A DNA stretch of 64,000 bases from Lactuca virosa (taxonomy: Eukaryota > Streptophyta > Magnoliopsida > Asterales > Asteraceae). Below the pieces are notes generated by a model, which saw only the letters and a list, made by a program, of their open reading frames with translations, had not been told where the DNA came from and searched no databases. Location of the stretch: positions 143,082,943 to 143,146,942 of the forward strand of contig CAKMRJ010005523.1 in assembly GCA_928212115.1 (NCBI GenBank). The letters run 5' to 3'. This document shows, piece after piece, positions 49,433 through 61,662 of the stretch (position 1 is its first letter; every line of letters begins with the position of its first letter). A program made the translations under genes and the position numbers.

Positions 49433-51622
49433 TGTAACGCCCGGTTCACGGTACGTAATTTTAAATATGAGTTTTACATTTTTATACTAGGACTCGACGA
49501 GTTGGTGGACCCAAACTCGTCGAGTAGGGGCTAATCTTGGACGCGGGTGGAAGAGTCTACTCGACGATTCAGAAGCCCCGAATCGATGAGTAGATCTGTC
49601 TGAATGAGACCCTAAATTTTAGGGTTTGCACCCTATTTAAACACCTTATATGGCCTCCACTCCAACCTCCATCACCCTCAGACCCTATTCTCGAAACCCT
49701 AATCAGTTTGTGAGTGTTCTTGAGCTATTTTGTGCCATTTTGGTGATTTGAAGCTTGGAAAAGGAAGAGAAGGCTTGGAGATCCAAGAAGAAGGCAGTAG
49801 ATCCAGAGTTTTGGTTGCATTTCCAGTTTGTTTGAGGTAAAAAGCTTTAGACTTGGCTTTCCATCACTTAGATCTTCTTTAGGGCTTGCATATTGTCATT
49901 TTTGGGACATTTCTAAGTCACTCTAGGGATTTGAGTGTATATTAGAGTAATGACTTCAGATCTGGGAAATTTTCAGCTCAGGAAGCTTAAAGTTTCCACC
50001 TTTATTGAGCTATGGCCCTATCCCATGCATTAGGACTCCTTTATGGCTTAGTTTTGGTGTTCTAGCTTCATAACACCCATGCATGCACGTAAAGTTTGTA
50101 ACTTTACGTGTTATATCGACCCTAGGAGGCCAGATCTATGCTTTGGATGCAATATACCCGACTGAAATCGACTGTATGGACTTGGACTTTGGGGGACTCG
50201 GTGAGTTGTTCATAGGACTTGGCGAATCGGGGCATGGTTCCCCAACCTTTTCTGTTTCTGAGCAATCCGGTTGAGTCTAGAAGAGGACTCAATAAGATGG
50301 ACGTGAATATGGACTTGAAGATCAAAGAACTCGACGAGTTCTAGGATGAACTCGGCGAGTTCAAGACTATGTCCCAACTGATATAAAGCAGGACTCGACG
50401 AGTTCAAGGATGAACTCGGCGAGTCAATGAGAAAATGTTCCGATCTGTATGAAGGAGAACTCAACGAGTCCAAGGACGGACTCGACGAGTTCAAGTGGAA
50501 AGTCCCGATTCTGTCATAAGGAGAAACTCGACGAGTTAGGGGGTAACTCGAAGAGTCCAATCGTTAATTCAAGTTTCTCTGAATTATGGAACTCAACGGG
50601 TTGATGGATCAACTCGGCGAGTTAAGTCAACCAGGATTGTTGACTTTGACCAGGGCGTTGACTTTGAGTTTGACTTTGACCTGAATTGAACATTGAAATG
50701 GTTACGAGTATGAAATGGTAATTAAGGAAGGTTGTTATGTGTAGGACTTTGAGGAGAGTTGATCCCAGTACCGATGACAGTCAGTTACTACACGACATCG
50801 AGGTGAGTTACTTTCCAGTAGAAGTGGGTCTAAGGCCACAATGTCGGCCCACTGGTAGGAGATGTTTGTTAGATGATTGTCTTTGTGATAATTATCTAGT
50901 ATGTTATGTCTATGTGTTAGTATGTTATGATGATATGTGATAATGGTAGAGAGGGTAGGATAGACCCTAGTACCGGTCGATAGGGCCGAAGGGGTATGCC
51001 GACACCCGAATAAGCTAGGCAATATGTTATTTATATGTTATGCACTATGACGTTATGTGGTAGAAGTAGGGGGTGAAATAGTCCCTGATACCGGTCGACA
51101 GGACTGAATGGGTAGGCCAGCACCCTGATATGCTAGGCTAGGTACCGGTCGACAGGACCGAAGGGGTAGGCCAACACCCTGATATGTTAGGCTAGGTACC
51201 GGTCGATAGGACCGAAGGGGTAGGCCAACACCCTGATATGCTAGGAAAGTTACCAGTTGAAAGAGACCGAAGGGGTAGCAAGTACCCAGATATGTTAGAC
51301 AGTATGTGTTATGTATGGTATGTGGTATGATGGGGGAACTCACTAAGCTTTGTGCTTATAGTTTTCAGTTTTGTTTTCAGGTACCTCTTCTTCAAAGGGG
51401 AAGGAGCCGGCACGGTAGCATCCCCATCACACACACACAGGATTTCCGCATTATGAGATTCTTGGGATTGTACTCTGACATTGTTACTATTTTATGATAT
51501 GGTTTTGAGACATGTGACTATGGTTTTATGAAATGATATGACTCGATGATGTTTCCAATAAATGTTTTTCTAAATCGTTATATCAAAAAGAAATTTTTTG
51601 TCTTGAAAATCGGGATGTTACA
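49433..51622 (+). mobile_element. Solo LTR, family F
   Basis: 2190 bp, TGTAACGCCCGGTTCACGG ... GGGATGTTACA. Perfect duplication AATCA (49428-49432, 51623-51627). Modules: ACTCGACGAGT palindromes (49490-49580), telo-box palindrome ACCCTAAATTTTAGGGT and CCTATTTAAACACC core promoter (49609-49645), a dense cluster of ACTCGRCGAGT (50160-50640), a 54-bp hairpin array (50968-51300), and the shared GGGGGAACTCACTAAGC block (51331-51411). It lies in antisense between H integrase and RT. Confidence 0.9.
50968..51300 (+). repeat. 54-bp hairpin array in LTR F
   Basis: Units contain TACCGGTCGACAGGACCGAA then GGGGTAGGCC. Stem GGTC/GACC with loops GACAG or GATAG (for example 51147-51159); variants GACT and GGCC keep wobble pairing. 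Confidence 0.75.
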
Positions 51623-53120
51623 AATCAATAGCTCCCCCTCAGCTTGAGATTGTGGTATCGAACTTGTTCTTTCATTATGAAATGTAGAAATCAAGTGTTC
51701 CCCCTCCACTTGACCATCAATCGAATTTTGTATTCGTTCGACATTGAATCTCGAGGTTGATGATGAAATTGCTTAATTTTCTTCGTTAGTGAGTATAGAA
51801 TCATTTGAGTGTTTTGATGCCTCAGGAACTTAATTGTCTTTATTATTGACCTTGATATCAATTGCCCTGTCAGGAACACCAAAAATTAAATCAATATCAA
51901 TATCAAAAGTAATCATTTCCTCACATTCTTCATTTGTTTCAGAAATTATTGGTTTCTTTGAAAATTCTTGTTCATTTCGTTTAACATAATAATCATTAAA
52001 GTTAAGATTGAATGTTTCTTCAACTTTTCTTTTTCACTTGTTCAACACCCTATAAGAAACAAGATTGTGAGAATAACCAAAGAAAATTCCCTCATCAACT
52101 TTAGTCTGAAATTTGGAAAGGTTATCCTCGAGATTCATTATAAAGCATCTGCAACCAAAAACATGGAAACATTTAACATTAGGTTTCATTTTGTTGATTA
52201 TCTCATAAGGTGTGATACTGAAATGACGATATAAAAGAACGTTTCTATGTAAAGCAACCTGTCGAAACTGCTTCTGTCTAAAAGTATTTTGGCAAATTCG
52301 CATATGTAAGCATCGTCCTAGCAACTTCACACAAGGAACAATTTCTTCATTTGATAACACCATTTTGTTGTGGTGTGTAAGGAGACGAAAAGTTATGTGA
52401 AATTCCTAGTTCAATCAAAAATGAATATAAGATTTGATTTTTGAAATCATTTCCATTGTCAATGTTTTTGATAAAATCAATCATCACTACATCTACTTCT
52501 GATTTCTGTCTAAGAAAGAAAACCCAAGTAGATCTTGAAAAATCATCAACAATAACGTGTATGCATTTCTTCTTATTGAGAGACTTAACAGTCGAAGGAC
52601 CACACAAGTCAATGTGAAGAAGTTCCAATGGTTTAATGATCTTTGAATCAATTGTGATGATGTTGTTTACCCTGTTCACAAGCTATACATAACGAGTCAT
52701 TATCAAATTTCAAAACATGTAAACCACGAACAAGATCATTAAGAACAAGTTTGTTTAGATTTTTGAAATTTATATGAGAAAGACATTTATGCTATAACCA
52801 ATTGAGATCTAAAGAAGCTTTCGATAGTAAGCGTAAAGAAGGTATGCCCACTATAGGCTTCATATCGAGAGTGAACATATCACCCTTCCACTTTGACTTT
52901 AACAAAACTTCTTTCGTCTCTTTATTTGATATTATGCATCCATCCTCATCGAAAAGAACTTGATCTCCTGTTCCAACTACAAGTTAAGATAAACTTATCA
53001 GGTTATGCTTCAACCCCTCGACATAAGCAACTTGTTTCACCGTGTGAACTTTCCATTTGTTACTTTTCCGTATCCTTTCACTTTGCATTTTTTATTGTTT
53101 CCAGACTTTACAACATCGGC
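51623..53120 (-). pseudogene. Copia element H, GAG-pre-integrase and integrase (broken)
   Basis: Reads from the E insertion: ADVVKSGNNKKCKVKGYGKV, VTNGKFTVKQVAYVEGLKHN (about 52990-53118). Integrase core: PLELLHIDLCGPSTVKSLNK, HVIVDDFSRSTWVFFL, then SPYTPQQNGVIK and a stop (52347-52679). Copia integrases have the catalytic Glu right after this NGVV; here the codon reads AAA (Lys) and the next but one is TGA. Downstream YRHFSITPYEIINKMKPNVK and CFHVFGCRCFIM (52034-52363). The segment 51623-52030 is the variable linker before RT. Confidence 0.85.
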
Positions 53121-53629
53121 TATAACATCCCATTTAAAATATAATAACTAAATAATAAACCCGGAACCCCGAGCAGCAATTATTATTAATATTATATGTT
53201 ATTATACTCCAAAATCATATAATAATTAGTGGAGTGTTGGTTTCGGGGTGCCAAATGATATACTTTTAATTTCCAAGGGTTATAAATGTGAGTTTTGGAC
53301 TGGTTTCGTAAATAATTATGAAGGCAGGGACTAATGGGTAATTATTGGGACTTAATATGTCAAGATTTATGGAAACAGGGAATAAAGAGTAAGTTCTGGA
53401 CCTAAGATGAGAAGATTTTGTAGAGGAAGGGCTAATTGGTAACATTTTAGACTTAAATTGTAAGGATTTTCAGAAGGAGGGGTTAATCGGTAATATTTGG
53501 ATTTAATTTGAGAAGAATAAGAAGGGAGGGACTGGAAGTGTCATTATGGGGTGAAAAGTGTCATTATGGGGTGAAATTTGTAAGGACCGGGTATTTAACC
53601 TCCAAGTCCCGTAACCCTAAACCTAATGC

Positions 53630-54330
53630 TCCATTCGGCCGCCATCTTCACCTCACGTCCCTCCAGCCGCCACCCCTATCTCTGCTATTTTCGGCCACCA
53701 CCTCCTAGCCACCGGTGTCGCCCATCAAAGCCAACCGACAGTGCAATCCCATCAGCGACGAAGAGCCTTCAGTGACGTCGTTTCGGTGGGTCGCCGGACC
53801 GTATGGCGCCATAACCTCCGTATCTTCCTCAGCTGATGCTGCTGCTGCTCTCGCTCCCGCAACGCCTTGCCATTCGACTGCCTTTATTCTCCATTTCTTT
53901 CCGGCGTGGGCGTCCGCTGCTACCACCTTTTCGCGGTCTCCTCGGCCGCTTCCTTACCAATAGACGACCGGAGCCACCACCCCGCTGTAGAGGCTGTAAT
54001 CTCCAACCATTGTCGCCGCAGGTACTGCTGATGAAGACGAGGACCACCGACGGGTCCGTTCCTCTTTCGTTGTTGCTGTCGTTCGAAGCAACCATCGACT
54101 TGGGGGAGTTCTGCCGCCAAGGGCCGCCGTTGCTGCCGATTTCTTGAGCTACTGCCTTCGCCACCCACTTCAGTGGGTGTTGGGTTTATTTTTTTGGGCA
54201 TGTATGTGCGTTAACTGCTGCCGTATGGTGGCAATTTTGTGTCGTGTGTGTGGGTGGCTGTCTTAGCCAGAATCACAAGAGGGCCACCGCCACCACCGAG
54301 AGGTGGCGGCTGCCACCGTGGGAAGGGTGT
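53630..54330. other. GC-rich leader segment of LTR E
   Basis: CCGCC/GGTGGCGGC-rich DNA in an AT-rich window, directly after the core promoter. Frames are open on both strands (for example 53836-54147), as expected from composition. No domain was recognised, so no gene is called. Capture of a host 5' UTR or exon is possible. Confidence 0.45.
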
Positions 54331-55379
54331 ATTTTAGTGGGTATGTGTGGGTACATTTGATATTTTCATTGTAATTTGTAACAAAAAAATGAAATAATGG
54401 AAAAAAAGTCAAAACCAATACTGTGAGGTGGTGGCTGCCGCCACCGGCCGCCGTGTTAGGTTGCGGTGTGCCTTGTTTGGTTTGTGACTCGTTTGGATGT
54501 TTGGACAAAGGGACTACTAAACCCTAATGGGCCCAAAGAAACCCTAGTGGGCCCAATGAGACCTTAATGGGCCCAATGAAGCCCTAATGAACCTAATAGC
54601 CCAACCATGTGACTAATGGGCTAGTATTGGGTTGGAAACCCTAATTAGGGTTTGGAAAACCCTAATGCCATGAAACCCTAATTTTGGGATTGATCGGGAC
54701 CGCATGGGAATTATGTATTAAACTTAAAATAATAATTAATAATCATGTGCAAATTAACCTAGGGCAATATTGGACTTAATGGATTAAGTCCTTAATGGGT
54801 TAAGTAGGAACACTTAACCCTATTTGTCATTTCATGTGAAAACCCTATTTTCACTTGGGCCTCGAGTTGGGCCTTCCTATTGGGCTTTGGTGATTGGGCT
54901 ATTGAAGGGCTATCCAAGAACAAGTAAATGGACCTAAATAATTAGATGGACTTTAGGGTAAGGCCCATGTGAGAGACTTGGGCCTAATTTAGAAAATTAG
55001 GCCATAGATGGGCCATATCTGGGCCTTTCTATTGGGCCATGGGAACTGGACTGGAATAATTGGATGGGCCTTAAGGAAAGACCATGTAGAGGTCTGGGCC
55101 CAATTTTGAAAATTGGGACATATGTTGGGCTTTGGCCTATTACTTGACTTTTGGGCTTTTGGAGTGTGAGTTGGACTTTGAGCTTGGAACCCAATTATTA
55201 ATTGGGTATTGTTTGATGTTGACAGTTCGGGAATCTGTCAATCAGCAGCTGGAGTGTACCTGCGGGACTTCAGCAGTGCCAGGTGAGTTATCCTCACTAT
55301 ATCAACAGGGTCTAAGGCACCAAGGCCGACCCTTTGGATTGTTATTCTGATTATAGTATGCTTGAATGGTGTTATGATC

Positions 55380-55910
55380 TGTTAAGATTGGTATCCTGGT
55401 AGATAGGATATTGAATGTTGTTATGATCTGTTAGATCGGTATCGTGGTAGATAAGATATTGTATGCTGTTATGATCGGTTAGATCGGTATCCTGGTAGAT
55501 AGGATGTTGTTATGCTATTATGATATGTTAGATTGGTATCCTGGTATATAGGATGATGCTATGTTAGTGACCTGGTTAGGTCGGTGTCCTGGTTATAGGA
55601 TGTTGCTATGATTGATGATTTGTTAGATCGGTATGACTGTTATATATATGCAAGAGTATGATATTTATGTACACATGTTTGTTTGATTTGGGGTTGGGTT
55701 GAGGCGGTCCTGCTTTGTGCTGAAGGCCAACATACCCAGGGCGGCCCGGATAGACTGAAGGCCCTGCAAAGGGATTCAGTCAGACCGAAGGTCTGGCGAG
55801 CGGTCCAGATAGGTTGTAGGCCCTGCGAGGTGGACCAGACGTGCCGAAGGCTCGGAGAGCGGTCCAGATAGACTGAAGGACTGCGAGGTGGTCCAGTTAG
55901 GCTGAAGGCT
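55380..55910 (+). repeat. Hairpin arrays in LTR E
   Basis: First array: ATCCT-GGTAGAT-AGGAT (55393-55409) and GATC-TGTTA-GATC repeated about every 60 bases. Second array: units of the type CAGACC-GAA-GGTCTG (55781-55795) and GCGGTCCAGATAG. Confidence 0.7.
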
Positions 55911-56198
55911 CAGTATGCATGTTGTTCTGTATTTGTTATATGATATGGTTATATTTGATGGCGCTGGTATTTTGGGGAAACTCACTAAGCTTCGGGCTTA
56001 CAGTTGTTGATTTTGTTTCAGGTACTTTTGATGATCGCGGGAAGGCGAAGGCGTGATCGTGCACCTCCTCATATTTTCATGAATTGATTCTGGGGATACT
56101 TTGATGCTTAAACTATTTTTGAAAACAAATTGTACAAACTTAATGGTTTTAAATGTTTTAAAAAGTTTTAAATTGGCTTGAATTCTATGGGTGTTACA

Positions 56199-56320
56199 TC
56201 AGCATTTTCCAACGAACGAAAATTTCTCAAATTCTCCTTCCTCCCAGTCATGTGACGCGAGCATCCACAATCAATATACCAGTTTTCGTCATATTCCTCG
56301 TCACATAGTACATGCAATCA
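56199..56320 (-). pseudogene. Copia element H, protease active-site region
   Basis: DENWYIDCGCSRHMTGRKEN then LRNFRSLENA, cut by E. Copia proteases have WxxDSGxSRHMTG; the Asp is kept and Ser reads Cys. It continues at 53120. Confidence 0.85.
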
Positions 56321-59000
56321 ATTAGAGAGATTTAGGTCCCCAAGACCTTTTGGGCCCTTGGACATTAGTTTGGAACAAATTACGCAAAGAATATCTAAAA
56401 ATCCAATTTCGAACTTTAGTTTTAATTTTGTCAATTAAGTCAACTTTATCAGCTTTAGGAATTGATATGTATTCATGTAATGGTGAAGTTTCAACATTAA
56501 GTTTCTCTTTCTCAACCTTTCCTTGTGACACATCAACTTTTGTTGTTTTGACTTCTTTCCATTTTGATACATTCGGCACTGATTCTGGAGAGGAAGTACT
56601 TCCTTTCATGGACTCATTCACGTAATTCTCATAAGCCACGTGGACTTGTGCTTAATAATACTTTGTCGACTGAAATTGTCTCTCTTTTCCCTCCAACCAA
56701 TGAATGAATTTTTTCGTGTCATTTCTCCCTTTAAAAAAAGACACATTTGTTTTGTGTTAGGAAACCGGGTTCATAAAATATGGATCATTAGGTTTAAATG
56801 GAACATTGGTTCTCACAACATTTGTCATTTTTGTAAAACCCATTTGTGACAAAGATATTTTTTAAGGTCGTTGTCGAAAACAATTTTGGTATCGATTTGA
56901 TAACCAAACTCGGGATCTTTTTGAAAAACTTTTCGATTTTGAGAAAAAAATGCTTTGTGCATTGTTCTAAAAATAATTTTGTGATTTCCTTTCATTTCTT
57001 TGAAATTCCTTCACCTTTTGAACATTTTTTACAAAATAATTTTTATGAAAACTTTTTTGTTCATTCTGTTGAGTTGGATTTGAATTACTCTCATCCATTT
57101 TCTCATTTGATTTCTTTACAACATTCACTTTTGGTGAAAAATAACTCTTTTTTCCAACATTCCTTTGTTTATTGTTCAAATTACTTTGAGAGGAATGTTT
57201 TGAAGTATGAGTATTTGATGTTTGTGAAAACTTCTTTTCATAATTTTGTTTATTTTTGAATCTTAAAAACTTCGCTTTCTGATTTTCCTTTTGTTGTTTC
57301 CAATAAGCCTTGTTTCGTGCTTTCTTTCCATAAATTACATTTTTCAAATTAGATTTCTCAACCTTTTCATTTTGAGTTTTAAAAGGAACCTTTTGGGAAA
57401 CTGATTTTTATTCGTTTTTGAAATCTTGAACTTTTTCCTTATGATTACTAGAATCATTAGGAAAAGATTTCTCAATGTTTTCTTCAGTTTTACTTTCGAC
57501 TTTTTTTCTATTTTCACAACCCAAACATTATTACATTTCTTTTCATTTTCTTTGGGAAAAGATTGTTGACTCTTATGACGTTGAAAAACATGTGATCTTT
57601 TGTTTAACTTCTTTTCCTCCATATTTTGATTTGACTAAAAACCTTCATTAGACACATTTTGATTATCTTCTTTCTGCGATTCATTTATTTCAGGATCGAT
57701 TTTATCAGCATTGCCTTTCGTCACGAACACTTGATTTGGAAGACCCTTGATGCACTTAGGATAAAGAACAGTATTTGTTCTCAAATAATGTTTTCCATTT
57801 TCTTTCAAAATCTTTGAAAATTCTTGTATATCATCATACACTTGAGTTTCAATAACTCGAGGAATTTCTTTCTCGCATGCATTATCATCAGTATCACTAT
57901 CGTTATTTGGAACTTCCTCAACATCAACTTTTTATTTCTGAAAATCACAAGTTTTGGTTGTCGAAGAGGACTCATCATTTAATTTCACATTTGGATCAAC
58001 ACTATCTTTGTCCTTAGCCAATGAAGTGACATTAATGACAGACAATTTTCAGCAATCAACACATTCCTCTTTCTCAATTTCACTAATATTGTCATAATCA
58101 TCTTCAATATCAGAAAAATTTTGTTGAGTACTTTTTGTCGATTTCTCGGTTTTGTTCAAAATTTTGATTTGTTCACTTTTAGTCAAGGTATCATCCATAA
58201 TTTTAACAAGATCATCAGCACTTAAACATTCACTTTTATTAACTACACCATAAGCATATGAATCATTAGGCACAGTGTCATGGTCAGCTACTCTACTCTC
58301 ACAATCAAAATTAGTCTCATCAACTAACTCTCGTTTGAAAGTAATAAAGGGAAGCGACTTCCTATGATGTTCTACACAAATTTCAGGTGAATGGTAAATA
58401 TCAGTTAACATGCCATATAAACGTTTAGCTGTATTATAGTAGATATTACATTGTGCAACTAAAATTTTATTATCCATTCATAGAGAATCCCTATCACACA
58501 TAAGATTTGTTATATAAAGCTCTAAACTCTCTATCTTAGATTTCTTCTCCTCTAATCTATTACGAGCTTCATATAAGGATGTCTTAGATGTCTCTATATC
58601 ACTACTCATCGAAATAAGCATGTCATTTAAGTAAGAACTGGTTTCATCAAATTTACACAATATAGCATGATAAGACTATAAAGGAATATTAAGAGATATG
58701 AAAAAGATCACACACCTTAGCAGTCATAGGAGACTTTGGAGTAGTTGAAACAAAGCATCTCCCAGTAGTATGTACACTCTCTTCATCTCTTTCATCAACT
58801 TTCACATCATTCTTCATTTCCTCTTCACTTTCTTCCTCCTTCTCCACAAACATGCTCTTTTCACCAGACATTCCTTCTTCAAACTTTGCGATTAAAACGC
58901 CATTCGTTGGATGACGCATTTCTTCATCATCCGATCCAGACGACCAGATTTGATACGTGCCATCATTCTCATCACTTCCTCTAGCCACTAATGAGAGATT
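56321..59000 (-). pseudogene. Copia element H, long gag-protease linker
   Basis: A hydrophilic, Lys/Glu/Asn-rich region of about 890 codons between nucleocapsid and protease. Blocks: acidic WSSGSDDEEMRHPTNG (58689-58988), helix-prone EARNRLEEKKSKIESLEL (58478-58660), VAQCNIYYNTAKRLYGM (58049-58477), basic Asn/Lys/Ser-rich segment (56967-57347). Such extended linkers are seen in SIRE/Maximus-type Copia elements. Stops and frameshifts are present. Confidence 0.75.
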
Positions 59001-60121
59001 ATTTTTTTGGGTTTGAACTTCTTAGGGTTGTTTTGCATAATAAGCCTCGTCTTTAACTTTCTCTTTTTTCTCTTCCATCTTCCTTAGCATACAATCCTTT
59101 GCAAAACGATTATGACCATTGCAGTAATTACAATTGTAACCAGAATCTCCTTTCAACTTTACTTCAATCTTTTTCTCATATTCTTTCTTCTCGACTTTCG
59201 ACACCACATTCTGATTCCCTCCAGCATTCGGCACTTGTTTCTTCTCAAATTTGTTCTTAAAACTTCCACTGATTGGTTTCTTGAAAAACTTATTTGCTCT
59301 ATTATTAGAGTAATATGTGACTGCTTTATCATCAGAATTGATCAAAAATCCTTCCTCATCTTCTTTCGCCTCAACCTCCGACTCTTTTTTCTTCATATTT
59401 GCTTTCGACACTAAAGCCATTAAACAACCATAGCTTTTATTAGTCTCCTCAGCAATCTCCATAACCTCAGCTTCATAAGTTTTGAGAATATTATACAAAT
59501 TTGATAACAAAAGAATATCAAATTTCTCTTGTTTCTTAATCATCAAGAATAAGTTTCTTCATTCCTTTCTGAGTCCATAAACAAAAGTAAGATTGAATTC
59601 GAGACAAGTACGATTTACCCCATATCGAGTGCACCTGAAGATTAGATTATTCATCCTATCGTAATAAGCTTCAATGTTCTCATTCTCTTTCTGTTTGAAA
59701 TCATCAAGTTCAGCTAAACATTTCGTCATAGAACTTTTCCTTGTTCTTTCATTTCCCCGATACTTCTCTTTTAAAGTATCCCGAATTTTCTTAGCATTGT
59801 GCATCCACGAACATAGTCGTAGACGACAGGAGGAAGAGCACCTCTCAATTCACGAAGAGTTTTCTTATCACACGCTTTCCTTGTGTTTGCTTGAGCAAAC
59901 ATGTCTGCAGCAGCTGCGGCATTACCAACATTTTGAACCAGATCTTCATGCCGATTTCCTTCCTTAATAGATTTCCACAGATTTTCATCGATGTTGTTGA
60001 GATAATCTCCCACACGATCTGCTCACTGATCATAATACTTAGGAATCAACATCGGAATCTTCATTGCAGAACCAAAAAGATTTGTATAGTTCATCATCAT
60101 GCTCACATTGAGATTTGCCAT
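59001..60121 (-). pseudogene. Copia element H, gag (broken)
   Basis: Capsid/nucleocapsid precursor. The start is at 60121 (MANLNVSMMMNYTNLFGSAM), followed by IPMLIPKYYDQ and a stop (TGA). Then VGDYLNNIDENLWKSI, AQANTRKACDKKTLRELRGA and LPPVVYDYVRGCTMLRKF (59771-60013), a UBN2-like gag core: KYRGNERTRKSSMTKCLAEL, DDFKQKENENIEAYYDRMNN (59559-59804), and the nucleocapsid knuckle CNYCNGHNRFAKDC (59022-59130), a complete CX2CX4HX4C. Three or more frame breaks. Confidence 0.85.
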
Positions 60122-60323
60122 TTGATTTGATTTGATGAAAAGAGAAATTTCTAGAAGAGAATTGAGATGAATATCAGATCGATTGATAGAAACAGTAGCA
60201 TAATCAATTAATCACTTATTGATTAAGTGAAGAATTGTGCTTTCAAATTGCGAAACAATGAATCAGAATGAGCGATTCAAAAAGATGAAAAACGCGATGT
60301 AGATTCTTCAATAAAAAATGAAT

Positions 60324-60339
60324 CTCGCTCTGATTCTAA
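60324..60339 (-). promoter_or_regulatory. Degenerate primer-binding site of H
   Basis: Minus strand TTAGAATCAGAGCGAG, against TTGGTATCAGAGC. It directly abuts the proposed LTR end. Confidence 0.6.
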
Positions 60340-60340
60340 C

Positions 60341-60670
60341 TGAAGGCTGATTGAAGTAATGTTTGATTCAATAGAATATATGAAAGCAATAACGAACACA
60401 AAGATCTAAATAAGATCTGTTTAGTTCTGATTATATTTGGAATGAGTACAGAGGTTTTGAGTACAAAGTGAAAATCAAAGACTGTTTGTTACTCTGTACC
60501 TAAGTACTTACCCTATTTATATGGTACATCAGATAACAAAAAATTCAAGGACTTGACATGAAGTATCGAAACTGAAAGTGCCTTGTAAATAGATAACATA
60601 ACAAAATTGCTTAACTCTCGTTACTTATAGACACGAAACCTAAAGATATAGCTTTCGACTACTCATTACT
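60341..60670 (-). repeat. 5' LTR of H (outer edge uncertain)
   Basis: The plus strand starts TGAAGGCTG beside the primer site. The outer edge lies between 60660 and 60720, where K integrase sequence begins. It contains TATA box TATAAATA (minus, 60514-60521). No matching 3' LTR was found left of 5.3 kb. Confidence 0.55.
60514..60521 (-). promoter_or_regulatory. TATA box of H LTR
   Basis: CCATATAAATAGGG on the minus strand, about 390 bases upstream of the gag start. Confidence 0.65.
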
Positions 60671-61640
60671 ACTTCCGAATCTATACCAAGTCCATCCCTT
60701 TGTTTCATCAAACACTACATATACTCTTATAATGATTTTTTGATTTACCAGATTAAAAAGTTGGTAAGCTTTTGTGCCTTGTTCGAATCTGAGATGTACT
60801 ACTGGTGGTGATCTTACATCTAACTTTCTTACATTAATCGGTTTAGCTTTGGCATATGCGAGACACTCGAATACTCATGTGTGCTCAAGATTGCTTTTTT
60901 TTCTTGAGCTTTCGTATGGAGTTTGATATCCAACAATTCGAGTATATACACGGTTGATTAAATATGTCAATTGTTGTACTATTTCTCCCCATAAATTATT
61001 CAGGACTTTCATTGCCTTCATTATGCTTCTAGCCATCTCCATAAGGGTTCGATTTTGTCGTTCTACCACCCCGTTTTGTTGGGGTGTGTATGGGGTAGTG
61101 AGGTGTCACATAATAACATTTTCATCACAAAAGGTATGAAATTCGAGTGAGGTAAAATCACTCCCTCGATCACTTCGAAATACTTTCAAGGGCTTTTGTA
61201 TTTCTTTCTCCTCCGAAACCTTGAACTTTTTGAAGTAGGAAAGCGCCTCACTTTTTCCTTTAAAATATATGTCCACATATAACGAGATAAATCATCAATC
61301 AAAGTAAAAACATATCTATTACCTCCCATTGTATATGGTGTGATTGGTCCACATAAGTCTCCATTCACTAACTCTAACAGTTGGGTTGCTTTAAAGGATG
61401 TCGCGGTTGGAAATGTATTCCTTGTTTGCTTACCCACCAAAAAAGATTCACATAGTTGATTTTCATGTTCAACTTGAGGAAAACCTTTTCCTAAACTATT
61501 TTTTTGACATCTTCTTCATTGACTCGAAGTTGATGTGTCCAAGTCGTGCATGTCATCAGCATGAGTTATCGTTGATTTTAGAATGAAGGCAAACGAGAAT
61601 TCCAATTTTTAACTTTACTTTATAAAAATGATTTGGAGCT
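60671..61640 (-). pseudogene. Copia element K, GAG-pre-integrase and integrase (broken)
   Basis: GAG-pre-integrase HARLGHINFESMKKMSKK and GKQTRNTFPTAT, then integrase LLELVNGDLCGPITPYTMGG, NRYVFTLIDDLSRYMWTYIL (61186-61440), PYTPQQNGVVERQNRTLMEM with the catalytic Glu kept (about 61030-61085), LTYLINRVYTRIVGYQTPYE (60875-61069), then KAYQLFNLVNQKIIIRVYVV and FDETKG near 60700. RT should follow but is replaced by the LTR of H, so H probably inserted into K. Several frame breaks. Confidence 0.85.
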
Positions 61641-61662
61641 CTTTTTACCTTCATCATTAGAC

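Larger units (their letters stand above)
53121..56198 (+). mobile_element. Solo LTR, family E
   Basis: 3078 bp, TATAACATCCC (TG mutated to TA) ... GGTGTTACA. Flanks TCGGC (53116-53120) and TCAGC (56199-56203) are a duplication with one mismatch inside the protease region of H. Modules: GGGTATTTAACC core promoter with ACCCTAAACC (53586-53625), a very GC-rich leader (53630-54330), ACCCTAATGGGCCCAATGA tandem repeats (54517-54600), a duplicated segment of about 115 bp (54927-55130), hairpin arrays (55380-55640, 55700-55910), and the shared CTCACTAAGC block (55973-56060). Confidence 0.8.

Noticed and set aside
49600..49640. CCCTAAA runs as telomeric repeats
   Set aside because: Only single telo-boxes or short palindromes occur, never tandem arrays.
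53836..54147. Open frames on both strands in the GC-rich part of LTR E
   Set aside because: Open in several frames because of composition, no recognisable domain, and located in an LTR leader.
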